From JAWXUD01 sp044432945 (GTDB lineage Bacteria; Cyanobacteriota; Vampirovibrionia; Gastranaerophilales; Gastranaerophilaceae), in contig JAWXUD010000046.1 in the NCBI GenBank assembly GCA_044432945.1, positions 1 to 8,767 on the forward strand: a stretch of DNA of 8,767 bases, read 5' to 3'. Both the position numbers and the translations under genes were made by a program. The notes beneath the pieces are model-generated. The model saw nothing but the letters and a program-made list of their open reading frames with translations, ran no database searches and had not been told where the DNA came from. Positions 1-6,102 of the stretch are shown piece by piece (positions within the stretch are counted from its first letter, which is position 1; the number at the start of each line of letters is the position of its first letter).

Positions 1-100
1 TTTTATCGTCTATTTTTTGTCATCAATAAGTTTTAAAAAATTGCTCAGTGTTTACAGTGGTTTACGATTGAGGCTGATGACAATGCGAAGTGGTACAAAT

Positions 101-128
101 TTGTCGGAATAGTTTTTTTTAGTCAAAG
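101..128 (+). repeat. Direct repeat, left copy (partner 1616-1643)
   Basis: Aligned without gaps to 1616-1643, this 28-base stretch matches at 24 positions; the shared core is GGAATAGTTTTT followed by GTCAAA. The two copies bracket the LysM-protease gene in the same orientation. Low-complexity T runs contribute part of the match, so chance or a shared intergenic motif is possible. Confidence 0.55.
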
Positions 129-167
129 TGGTACGTCAATTATTCTTACAAAAAAGTACCACACTTT
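125..167. repeat. Imperfect inverted repeat downstream of the protease stop codon
   Basis: AAAGTGGTAC at 125-134 pairs with GTACCACACTTT at 156-167, giving 10 base pairs with a two-base bulge and a 21-base loop. It starts about 8 bases beyond the protease stop codon, where a terminator would sit. On the minus strand it is followed by an A-rich tract, not the U tract of a classical intrinsic terminator. A role in ending transcription or protecting the mRNA end is only a possibility. Confidence 0.4.
138..160 (-). repeat. Inverted repeat, left copy (partner 1607-1629)
   Basis: Read on the minus strand, these 23 bases (GGTACTTTTTTGTA then AGAATAATT) match the plus strand at 1607-1629 at 21 of 23 positions. 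The pair therefore faces inward around the LysM-protease gene, as terminal inverted repeats of a small mobile unit would. No transposase lies between them and no target-site duplication is evident. Confidence 0.5.
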
Positions 168-174
168 TAAATAA

Positions 175-1503
175 TTATTCAATTATTTTTTTAATAAGAG
201 TTTCAGCATCAATAATTTTAGCGATTTGAGTTTGTCCATAATTGTCCGACCCTTCAAAATTATTATTAATTTCAATTTCTTGTGCCGTTTCACGAGCCAA
301 CTCTACAAATCTTTCTGGTGTCATTGATGAATCTGCCTGACAAGCTAAAGTGTACAATCCTGCTATAACAGGTATCGACCAACTTGCACTTGCCCTTGAA
401 TCATGCCTGTAATTTGTAGAATCAACAGATTCTGCAACTGTTCTATTCCCAGAATTTATAAATAAAACATCTGGGTTGCCACTACCCTCATGGGCAATAC
501 TATAATTTTCGAAATCATTCGGGTCTCCCATTGGATCATTTCGTTGTAAATATCCAAAATTCTCAAAAAATTCACCAGAAGATAAGACCCAAGTCCCTGA
601 TTGATTTAGTTGTTCTACAAGGGCTTCCGATTCTTTTGTATTAACTGGTGCAGACATAGAAACGACTCTAATTGGATTATTTGGATTGTTTTTGTTGTGT
701 TCAAGAATATGTTTAAATGCTGCTATATGATCAGCATCTTGTTCTTCAATACTATTTGAACTAGCAGAACAGTAAACAACATTAGCATTTGGTGCGACAC
801 CTGTTTCTTTGCCAAACAATAGACTCGCAACTGATGAACCATGCATTGCTTCCAGCGAACTTTTGGAATTAGGCATTTCAGTATATCTTATTTGAGTATT
901 ATCTTCACCATTAACATCGCCTAAGTTCTCATGGCGAGGCAAAATCCAATCTATTATAGCGACAGCAACACCTTCGCCAGTATAACCCATTTCTTGAATT
1001 TTACGAATATTGTGAGCTGGATCTTTACCCAATTCCATAATTTTTTCTGGGTCAAAACTATCAGGATACCCCCCGTTTGTAAAAGTCATATCATCAAATT
1101 GCATTTTTTTTATTAATTCTGGTGCTTCTTTAAAGATTTTACTTACAAGTTTAGGATCCATAGTTTCTCTACTTGCACAATCAAGGGAATAAATACCCCC
1201 AGTTTCTTCATAATTGTTTTTAGCGGAAACCATTCCTCCCTTTCCTTCATTTGCAAACCCTGCAAATGCAAAGAATTCACCTTCTTTATAGTCTAGTTTA
1301 TTTTCAGAATTTTCTTCATAAAATTCTCGTCCAATTCGCATATCAAGTTTTTGACCAACAAAAATCGAATTTGGACTTTCAAGATAGTTTCGTTGAGCTA
1401 CTGTATTAACCCGATCTCGAATTTCAGTATTCTCACTTATTTTAAAAAAGTTTTTGCAAATACTCCAAAGAGTATCTCCAGATTTGACACTATATTCACT
1501 CAT
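175..1503 (-). CDS. LysM domain-containing S8 (subtilisin-like) serine peptidase, no signal peptide
   Basis: A 442-residue protein predicted to be a serine endopeptidase with a glycan-binding domain. LysM occupies residues about 4-56 (YSVKSGDTLWSI near the start, IFVGQKL near the end). The peptidase domain spans about 165-435. The catalytic triad is readable: Asp185 (AIIDW), His221 (HGSSVA, followed by GVAP at 235-238) and Ser374 (SASWSIPVIAG, replacing the usual GTSMAxP). The oxyanion-hole Asn, normally in an AAGN-like motif, appears replaced: the matching stretch is SSGE with Glu311. No N-terminal signal sequence or membrane segment is visible, because LysM begins at residue 4. This is odd for a cell-wall protein; it may act inside the cell, on internalised wall fragments, or leave by lysis or a non-Sec route. 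The ATG is supported by GAGGT at 1514-1518, 10 bases upstream. The gene stands alone between repeat-bearing spacers. Family assignment is secure; substrate is unknown and activity is uncertain. Confidence 0.88.
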   Translation of the reverse strand: MSEYSVKSGDTLWSICKNFFKISENTEIRDRVNTVAQRNYLESPNSIFVGQKLDMRIGREFYEENSENKLDYKEGEFFAFAGFANEGKGGMVSAKNNYEETGGIYSLDCASRETMDPKLVSKIFKEAPELIKKMQFDDMTFTNGGYPDSFDPEKIMELGKDPAHNIRKIQEMGYTGEGVAVAIIDWILPRHENLGDVNGEDNTQIRYTEMPNSKSSLEAMHGSSVASLLFGKETGVAPNANVVYCSASSNSIEEQDADHIAAFKHILEHNKNNPNNPIRVVSMSAPVNTKESEALVEQLNQSGTWVLSSGEFFENFGYLQRNDPMGDPNDFENYSIAHEGSGNPDVLFINSGNRTVAESVDSTNYRHDSRASASWSIPVIAGLYTLACQADSSMTPERFVELARETAQEIEINNNFEGSDNYGQTQIAKIIDAETLIKKIIE

Positions 1504-1519
1504 AATTTAAAGTACCTCG

Positions 1520-1567
1520 CTTTATATATTATTTATATAAAGTATAAATAATATATATAATTGCCAA
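1520..1567 (-). promoter_or_regulatory. Possible promoter and operator of the LysM-protease gene
   Basis: On the minus strand TTGGCA (1562-1567) and TATACT (1541-1546) resemble -35 and -10 boxes, but their spacing of 15 is short. Immediately downstream, CTTTATATA (1520-1528) and TATATAAAG (1534-1542) form a 9-bp inverted repeat with a 5-base centre. That repeat overlaps the expected transcription start and could be a repressor site. The whole stretch is so AT-rich that chance matches are likely. Confidence 0.35.
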
Positions 1568-1606
1568 AACATTAAGAATAATTTACATTTTATTTATACA
1601 GCTACA

Positions 1607-1643
1607 GGTACTTTTTTGTAGGAATAGTTTTTATTTGTCAAAC
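1607..1643 (+). repeat. Right copy of the protease-flanking repeats
   Basis: Positions 1607-1629 match the minus strand of 138-160 (21 of 23). Positions 1616-1643 match the plus strand of 101-128 (24 of 28). The same block therefore has both an inverted and a direct partner on the far side of the protease gene. This suggests one repeated motif with three copies in the window rather than simple transposon ends. Confidence 0.5.
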
Positions 1644-1669
1644 TAACCGTTCTTTATAGTCAAACTAAC
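1637..1669 (+). repeat. Tandem 11-base repeat GTCAAACTAAC, 22-base period
   Basis: GTCAAACTAAC occurs exactly at 1637-1647 and 1659-1669. A 22-base period is about two helical turns, so a protein could contact both on one DNA face. A similar GTCAAA lies in the left flank at 122-127. Which gene it would serve is unclear, because it sits downstream of the MFS stop and about 135 bases upstream of the protease start. Confidence 0.5.
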
Positions 1670-1681
1670 TTTCTTTTTACA

Positions 1682-1706
1682 CGAATTTCGACATAATCGA
1701 AATTCG
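1682..1706. repeat. Perfect 10-bp inverted repeat downstream of the MFS gene
   Basis: CGAATTTCGA (1682-1691) and TCGAAATTCG (1697-1706) are exact reverse complements around the loop CATAA. The hairpin lies 27 bases past the MFS stop codon and may end the gatC-pyrG-MFS transcript. Neither strand has a U run directly after it (the minus strand continues TGTAAAAAG), so a classical intrinsic terminator is not supported. It could also be a protein-binding site. Confidence 0.45.
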
Positions 1707-1733
1707 CCTTTATCGAAACCAGTTCTAACTTAA

Positions 1734-3119
1734 TTAAACAATCTTCTCATCAATAGTTTTTGTCATAAATACAGCAATCGCCAAACAAATTGCTCCGACA
1801 AAAAATGCGTATTCCCAATGATAATTATTTAATCCTGATGTTGTCAAAAACTCACATTTAGAAATCAACCAAGCAACCAGTGTGCAAACAAAGACCTGAG
1901 GTCCTGCTATAAATATGTTAAAAATCCCCATTACTGATCCTTCAGTTCCTTTTTTAATATGTTGAGATAACATAGCAAATGGTAATGCACAAATACTTGC
2001 CCAACCAATACCAGCAAAAGCCATCATTATCAAAACAAATTTTGTATTAATAACAAATCCCATTCCTAAAAACGCTAAAATCATCGTTATTAAAGAAATA
2101 ATATGAATTCTTTTATTACCAAATTTCGCCGATAAAACGCCAATTGGTAACGCAACTAAAAAACAAATTAGATTAAAAGCTGCAAAACAAATTGATGCAA
2201 AATTCGTGCCATCTAAAACTGCTTCAGAATACAAAGCTTTAGTCGCATGCGTAACAGAAGTCAAATCAGGCACTGCGAACAATGTATGCACTGAATATTG
2301 TGTAAAAAATATCATCATACACATAGTACCAATCCAAGTAAAAAATTGCATAGTACAAATTTTAGGGACTTCTGGCGAAAGTGCAAAAAAGTTTTTTATA
2401 GTAATTCTTTGTTCTTCAACTTTTTCAACTTTATTTTCATTAATATTTTCATCTTGTTTAGTAGAACGTTCTTTTATTGTTATACAAGTCCAAAGCATAC
2501 CTAGCGTGAAAGCCAACGCACCCATTATAAATTGAGCAGGTATCGACATTTGATAACCAAAAGCCCATTTCAAAAACGGTGCTGTCCCAGCAGCAATAAC
2601 AGAACCCAATCCAATAGCTAGGCTTATGAATGAATTTGCAATAGAATACTGCTCTTCAGGGATTATGTCAGGTATTAACGCCCTATAAGGACCTTGAGCA
2701 ACGTTTACGCAGGCATCAATAATCCAAATCATAATCGCAGCAATCACCAACGCAGTAACAGCTGGCAATTCAACACCAGTTAATTTCTCTAATATATTTG
2801 CAATACTTGCAGAATTCGGGAACAACCAAAGTGCGATAGAAGCCAATATTGCACCATACAACAAATACGGACGGCGTCTACCAAATCGTGACTTAGTTTT
2901 ATCACTTAAAGCTCCAATCAATGGTTGTACAACCATGCCTGTAAAAGGTCCAGCAAGCCATATCAAGCCATATATAAACGGTGATGCACCCAAATGTTCA
3001 GTGACAGGCCCTGATAAAATAATTCTCATTTGCCAAGCAAACTGCAACCCGAAAAACCCTATCGCAAAGTTTAAAAATTGAATTGTGCTAAATTTTTTCA
3101 ATACACTATTATTTTGCAT
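1734..3119 (-). CDS. MFS sugar transporter, sucrose/maltose (SLC45/SUT-like) type
   Basis: A 461-residue inner-membrane protein with about 12 hydrophobic segments, predicted to import a sugar with a cation. The loop after helix 2 has the MFS signature GALSDKTKSRFGRRRP (residues 69-84). The stretch from Asp135 (DACVNVAQGPYRALIPD, 135-151) matches the D..xNxxQGPxRALxxD pattern of plant and animal sucrose transporters. A charged cytoplasmic loop (about 216-242, rich in Lys and Glu) separates the two six-helix halves, and the second half contains GWASICALPFAMLS (372-385). I start at the ATG at 3117-3119, because GAGGAGA (3126-3132) sits 6 bases upstream. An earlier in-frame TTG at 3132-3134 overlaps that ribosome site and is unlikely to be used. 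The gene begins 48 bases after pyrG on the same strand and is probably co-transcribed. The sugar itself cannot be read from sequence; sucrose, maltose or another disaccharide is an inference. Confidence 0.85.
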   Translation of the reverse strand: MQNNSVLKKFSTIQFLNFAIGFFGLQFAWQMRIILSGPVTEHLGASPFIYGLIWLAGPFTGMVVQPLIGALSDKTKSRFGRRRPYLLYGAILASIALWLFPNSASIANILEKLTGVELPAVTALVIAAIMIWIIDACVNVAQGPYRALIPDIIPEEQYSIANSFISLAIGLGSVIAAGTAPFLKWAFGYQMSIPAQFIMGALAFTLGMLWTCITIKERSTKQDENINENKVEKVEEQRITIKNFFALSPEVPKICTMQFFTWIGTMCMMIFFTQYSVHTLFAVPDLTSVTHATKALYSEAVLDGTNFASICFAAFNLICFLVALPIGVLSAKFGNKRIHIISLITMILAFLGMGFVINTKFVLIMMAFAGIGWASICALPFAMLSQHIKKGTEGSVMGIFNIFIAGPQVFVCTLVAWLISKCEFLTTSGLNNYHWEYAFFVGAICLAIAVFMTKTIDEKIV

Positions 3120-3125
3120 TAAATA

Positions 3126-3132
3126 TCTCCTC
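3126..3132 (-). promoter_or_regulatory. Ribosome binding site that fixes the MFS start
   Basis: The minus strand reads GAGGAGA, then six bases, then ATG at 3117-3119. The fit to the 16S tail is strong and its last base coincides with the alternative TTG codon, so the shorter 461-residue protein is preferred. Confidence 0.75.
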
Positions 3133-3167
3133 AAACATATATCGCTACTTATGATAGCTATTTATAA

Positions 3168-4769
3168 TTAAACTCTTTTTGCTGCAGCGTCAATAAGCCC
3201 CTTAAATAAAGGATGTGGCTTATCAGGACGTGATTTAAACTCAGGGTGGAATTGTGAAGCTACGAACCAATCCAAATGAGGCAATTCTACAATTTCAGCC
3301 AACATGCCATCAGGCGACATTCCAGAGAACACCAACCCTGCGTTAGTAATCTGTTGCATATACTCAATATTAAACTCATATCTATGACGATGACGCTCTG
3401 AAATAACGTCAGCCCCATATGCCTTCGCCGCTTTTGACTCAGGTCTAAGATGACAATCATACGCTCCCAAACGCATAGTCCCACCATACCCTTGAACATT
3501 TTTCTGCTCTAACATTAAGTCTATAACAGGATTTGCAGAATTTTCATCAAATTCAGTTGAATTAGCATCTTTCAAGCCAATAACGTTTCTAGCATACTCA
3601 ATAACAGTGCATTGCATACCTAAACACAAGCCTAAGAATGGTAAATTATTCTCACGAGCGTAACGGATAACATTTAATTTACCCTCAATTCCACGAACAC
3701 CAAACCCTCCAGGTACAACAACAGCGTCCATTTCTTCCATCATTTTTTTACAAGCATCATAATCAACACATTCTTCTGAATTAATAAACTTAATATCAAT
3801 TGAAGCATCATTTGAATATCCAGCGTGTTTTAAAGACTCAACAACTGAAATATAAGCATCAGACAATTTTGTATACTTACCAGCAATAGCAACTTTTAAA
3901 GTCTTTTTAGGGTTCTTAATCCTATCAACTAAATGCTCCCAAACTGACAAATCCGCTTCTCTATTTTCAACACGAAGCATATCGAGTGTGACGCCAGCAA
4001 GATTTTGAGCCTCTAACGCTAAAGGTACTTCATAAATACTTTTCATATCACGACATTCAATTACAGCATCTTTTGGAACAGAGCAGAACAACGCAAGTTT
4101 TTCTTTTTCTGTTTTAGGAATAGGTTTAGTCGTACGACAAACTAAAATTTCAGGCTGAATTCCGTAACTTCTTAACAAGCTAACACTATGCTGAGATGGT
4201 TTAGTTTTCAACTCGCCAGATGTTGGCAAATACGGCAAAAGCGTGCAATGCAATGAAATAGCGTTACCAATACCAGCTTCTGTTTTAAACTGACGGATAG
4301 CTTCGATAAACGGTAAACTTTCGATATCACCTATTGTACCTCCGATTTCAATCAATTGAAAATCTGGTTGAAATTGTTTTGTTGCCGATAAAATTCTACC
4401 TTTAATTTCATTTGTAATATGTGGAACAACTTGAACAGTACCGCCTAAATAATCACCACGGCGTTCTTTTTTAATAACATGTTGATAAACGCTTCCGCTA
4501 GTTACATTGTTGAATTTGCCTAAAGAAGTGTCGGTAAATCTTTCATAGTGACCTAAATCCAAATCAGTTTCAGCCCCATCATCAGTAACAAAAACTTCAC
4601 CATGTTGAAACGGACTCATAGTACCAGGATCAACGTTAATATACGGATCAAATTTCTGATTGATTACTGAAAATCCTCTAGCTCTAAGCAATCTTCCTAA
4701 TGAAGCTGCAATAATTCCTTTACCAAGTGAACTAACTACACCACCTGTAATAAAAATATACTTTGTCAT
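3168..4769 (-). CDS. pyrG: CTP synthase (glutamine hydrolysing)
   Basis: Converts UTP, ATP and glutamine to CTP in the cytosol, the last step of de novo pyrimidine nucleotide synthesis. At 533 residues it is full length. The N-terminal synthetase domain (1 to about 270) starts with KYIFITGGVVSSLGKG, containing the ATP-binding loop (Lys18), and continues with DPYINVDPGTMSPFQHGEVF (41-60). The C-terminal class I glutamine amidotransferase domain (about 290-530) has GGFGVRG at 354-360, the nucleophile Cys382 in LGLCLGMQ, and the His508/Glu510 pair in QFHPEF. All catalytic residues expected are present. The ATG is preceded by AAGGGGT (4774-4780), four bases away. It lies 102 bases downstream of gatC and 48 bases upstream of the MFS gene on the same strand. 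I see no leader resembling the Gram-positive pyrG reiterative-transcription attenuator, although the 102-base leader carries small repeats. Confidence 0.98.
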   Translation of the reverse strand: MTKYIFITGGVVSSLGKGIIAASLGRLLRARGFSVINQKFDPYINVDPGTMSPFQHGEVFVTDDGAETDLDLGHYERFTDTSLGKFNNVTSGSVYQHVIKKERRGDYLGGTVQVVPHITNEIKGRILSATKQFQPDFQLIEIGGTIGDIESLPFIEAIRQFKTEAGIGNAISLHCTLLPYLPTSGELKTKPSQHSVSLLRSYGIQPEILVCRTTKPIPKTEKEKLALFCSVPKDAVIECRDMKSIYEVPLALEAQNLAGVTLDMLRVENREADLSVWEHLVDRIKNPKKTLKVAIAGKYTKLSDAYISVVESLKHAGYSNDASIDIKFINSEECVDYDACKKMMEEMDAVVVPGGFGVRGIEGKLNVIRYARENNLPFLGLCLGMQCTVIEYARNVIGLKDANSTEFDENSANPVIDLMLEQKNVQGYGGTMRLGAYDCHLRPESKAAKAYGADVISERHRHRYEFNIEYMQQITNAGLVFSGMSPDGMLAEIVELPHLDWFVASQFHPEFKSRPDKPHPLFKGLIDAAAKRV

Positions 4770-4871
4770 TTTGACCCCTTTATCTCTTTACGCATTTAAT
4801 AATATAAATTTCAATTCTAAATCTATTTTAGTAAAATATTCATATAATTTATTATTCGACTAAAATATTCC
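4770..4871 (-). promoter_or_regulatory. gatC-pyrG intergenic leader with small repeats
   Basis: This 102-base gap is long for a tight operon and may hold an internal promoter for pyrG. It contains an exact 10-base direct repeat, TAAAATATTC, at 4832-4841 and 4861-4870; the second copy abuts the gatC stop codon. It also has a 13-base palindrome ATTTTA-G-TAAAAT at 4825-4837 that overlaps the first copy. These might be an operator, but AT-rich chance is a strong alternative. Confidence 0.35.
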
Positions 4872-5153
4872 CTAATTAATTTTTGGCACTCTAAAACAAC
4901 CAGATTCTTCTACTGGTGCGTTCGCCATCAACTCAGCTTTTGTTTGCTCATACTTAACTTCATCTTCTCTCATAACATTGACGAAATCAACAACTTGCGT
5001 CATCGGTTCAACGTTAGAAGTATCAACTTCGTTCATCTGATCAACATACTTTAGGACATCGCCTAGTTGTTTTGTGTATAATTCTTTTTCTTCTTCGTTT
5101 AATTCTAATCTTGCAAGTTTAGCAACATGCTCTACATCTTTAATAGTTATCAT
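4872..5153 (-). CDS. gatC: Asp-tRNA(Asn)/Glu-tRNA(Gln) amidotransferase subunit C
   Basis: A 93-residue protein of typical GatC length. GatC is the small subunit that wraps around and stabilises the GatA-GatB pair. The complex turns mischarged Glu-tRNA(Gln) or Asp-tRNA(Asn) into Gln-tRNA(Gln) or Asn-tRNA(Asn), implying that the organism may lack glutaminyl- or asparaginyl-tRNA synthetase. The N-terminal helix DVEHVAKLARLELNEEE (6-22) and the following QLGDVLKYVDQMNEVDTS (29-46), then NVEPM, are the family pattern. The end GCFRVPKIN matches the usual FRVPK(I/V) tail. The start is supported by TTGGAG at 5161-5166, 7 bases upstream. gatA and gatB are not adjacent here. It is the first gene of the minus-strand run leading to pyrG and divergent from the sigma-factor operon. 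Confidence 0.95.
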   Translation of the reverse strand: MITIKDVEHVAKLARLELNEEEKELYTKQLGDVLKYVDQMNEVDTSNVEPMTQVVDFVNVMREDEVKYEQTKAELMANAPVEESGCFRVPKIN

Positions 5154-5289
5154 ATTTTTACTCCAATATATTTTATAATAATAACATAAAAAAAAATTTA
5201 GTAAATTATTTTAAAAAGTAGTTTATATTATGTATTTTATTTTTATTCACACTATGCTATATTTAATAATAATATAGTGGAGATTTATT
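5154..5289. promoter_or_regulatory. Divergent promoter region between gatC and the sigma-factor operon
   Basis: A very AT-rich 136-base spacer must drive both directions. For the plus strand the best candidate is an extended -10, TGCTATATT at 5255-5263, with only a poor -35 about 17 bases upstream. That would start transcription near 5270, just before GGAGA (5279-5283) and the TTG start at 5290. For gatC the minus strand has TATAAA (5172-5177) just ahead of the ribosome site and TTTACT (5200-5205) farther up, with non-ideal spacing. A run of nine A lies at 5188-5196. Confidence 0.4.
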
Positions 5290-5292
5290 TTG
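5279..5292 (+). promoter_or_regulatory. Ribosome binding site and TTG start of the sigma-factor gene
   Basis: GGAGA at 5279-5283 is followed by six bases and TTG at 5290-5292. No ATG lies in frame until 5401, which would remove 37 residues including the beginning of region 2. A rare start codon would keep the level of this regulator low. Confidence 0.65.
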
Positions 5293-6102
5293 TTAGAAGA
5301 GAATAAGCAAGCTTTTTTTAGTTCAAAATTAAACGAATATAAAAATTCAACTGACGAAAAAAAGAAAAATATATTATATCTTGACATTTTAGCAGAGGGT
5401 ATGGAATTTGTTAAAAGTATTGCGTTCTCAGAAGCTGAAAAAAGATTTGTGCCATTAGAAGATCTTGTTCAAGTCGGAGCAATTGGCTTGATAAAAGCGA
5501 TTGAAGGTTATGATATCAGCAAAAACACTCGTTTTAAGACATTTGCATTTCACTACATACAAGGTGAAATCAAGCATTACATAAGGGACAAAGTTAATTT
5601 AATAAAAGCACCTAGAGAATATCAAGAACTACTATTTAAAGTAAACAAAACAATCGATGAATTAGAGAAAAAAGGGGTTAAGAACGTAACATCTGACATA
5701 ATCGCTTCTGAACTCGATATTGACATTGCAAAAATCGAAAAAGTATTTGAAATCAAACAACAACGCATCACTCTTTCATTAGATGATGTTATGTCATATG
5801 GCGACAACGATGATAGTTCACTTAAAATTGAAGCGGTTGAAAGCAGAGATTTTAAAGAAATCATTAAATCGCATGAAAACAAAATCATGATAAAAGAGGC
5901 TGTTGCCAAATTACCTAAAGACTTACGTGAAATTGTTGATTTAAGTTTTTATAAAGACTACCCGCAATGCGAAATCGCACAGATTTTGGATATTTCAAGA
6001 ATGCAGGTTTCTAGAAAAATCAAAAAGGCATTAAATCAGATCTATAAAATTATGAAAAACAAATACAATATAGAAGAAATAAAAGAAGAAGGAGAAATAT
6101 AA
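5290..6102 (+). CDS. RNA polymerase sigma factor, SigF/SigB-type (group 3)
   Basis: A 270-residue alternative sigma factor of the sigma-70 family that would direct RNA polymerase to a special promoter set. Region 2 (about 30-102) contains LEDLVQVGAIGLIKAIEGYD (56-75), the core-binding signature, and then TFAFHYIQGEIKHYIRD (84-100), the -10 recognition helix. APREYQEL (107-114) resembles the VPRRLQEL join seen in SigF and SigB. Region 3 covers about 115-165. Region 4 (about 198-255) ends in a helix-turn-helix, EIAQILDISRMQVSRKIKKAL (228-248). Region 1 is absent, as expected for this group. The start is TTG, chosen because GGAGA (5279-5283) lies 6 bases upstream; the first ATG (5401) falls inside region 2 and would damage it. 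The stop overlaps the start of the prepilin peptidase gene. In the cyanobacterium Synechocystis, SigF controls pilin genes and motility, so a pilus regulon here is a reasonable inference. No anti-sigma factor gene is adjacent. Confidence 0.9.
   Translation: MLEENKQAFFSSKLNEYKNSTDEKKKNILYLDILAEGMEFVKSIAFSEAEKRFVPLEDLVQVGAIGLIKAIEGYDISKNTRFKTFAFHYIQGEIKHYIRDKVNLIKAPREYQELLFKVNKTIDELEKKGVKNVTSDIIASELDIDIAKIEKVFEIKQQRITLSLDDVMSYGDNDDSSLKIEAVESRDFKEIIKSHENKIMIKEAVAKLPKDLREIVDLSFYKDYPQCEIAQILDISRMQVSRKIKKALNQIYKIMKNKYNIEEIKEEGEI

Larger units (their letters stand above)
1..174. other. Non-coding flank downstream of the LysM-protease gene
   Basis: No supported gene lies here. A short open frame runs from the window edge to a TAG at 110-112 on the + strand, but it has no start in the window and no family I recognise, so I do not call it. 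The stretch is rich in short repeats. GTGGTAC occurs at 90-96 and 128-134, and its inverse GTACCAC at 156-162. AGTGTTTAC (47-55) is followed at once by AGTGGTTTAC (56-65). Two stretches here match the other flank of the protease gene and are listed separately. Confidence 0.6.
1504..1733. other. Repeat-rich spacer between the protease and MFS genes
   Basis: This 230-base gap contains the protease promoter region (about 1504-1570), then repeats, and the tail downstream of the MFS gene. The right-hand partners of both protease-flanking repeats lie at 1607-1629 and 1616-1643. A tandem pair of GTCAAACTAAC lies at 1637-1647 and 1659-1669, 22 bases apart. A perfect 10-bp hairpin lies at 1682-1706. 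I see no gene. Confidence 0.6.

Noticed and set aside
2..112. Open frame from the window edge to TAG at 110-112 (+)
   Set aside because: Only 36 codons, no start seen, no recognisable family, and it runs into the repeat at 101-128.
175..1503. Spore-coat or germination protease (SafA- or Csp-like) based on LysM plus S8
   Set aside because: Nothing else in the window suggests sporulation, and the sigma factor's neighbour is a pilin peptidase rather than SpoIIAA/AB-type regulators.
101..1643. Insertion sequence
   Set aside because: The flanked gene is a protease, not a transposase, and no target-site duplication is evident.
1682..1706. Classical intrinsic terminator for the gatC-pyrG-MFS run
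   Set aside because: The stem is perfect, but neither strand carries a U run after it; kept only as an inverted repeat.
2206..2535. Plus-strand frame of 109 codons inside the MFS gene
   Set aside because: It is antisense to a clearly coding membrane protein with family motifs and has no motif of its own.
3117..3134. TTG start at 3132-3134 for the MFS transporter
   Set aside because: The codon overlaps the GAGGAGA ribosome site that is ideally placed for the ATG at 3117-3119.
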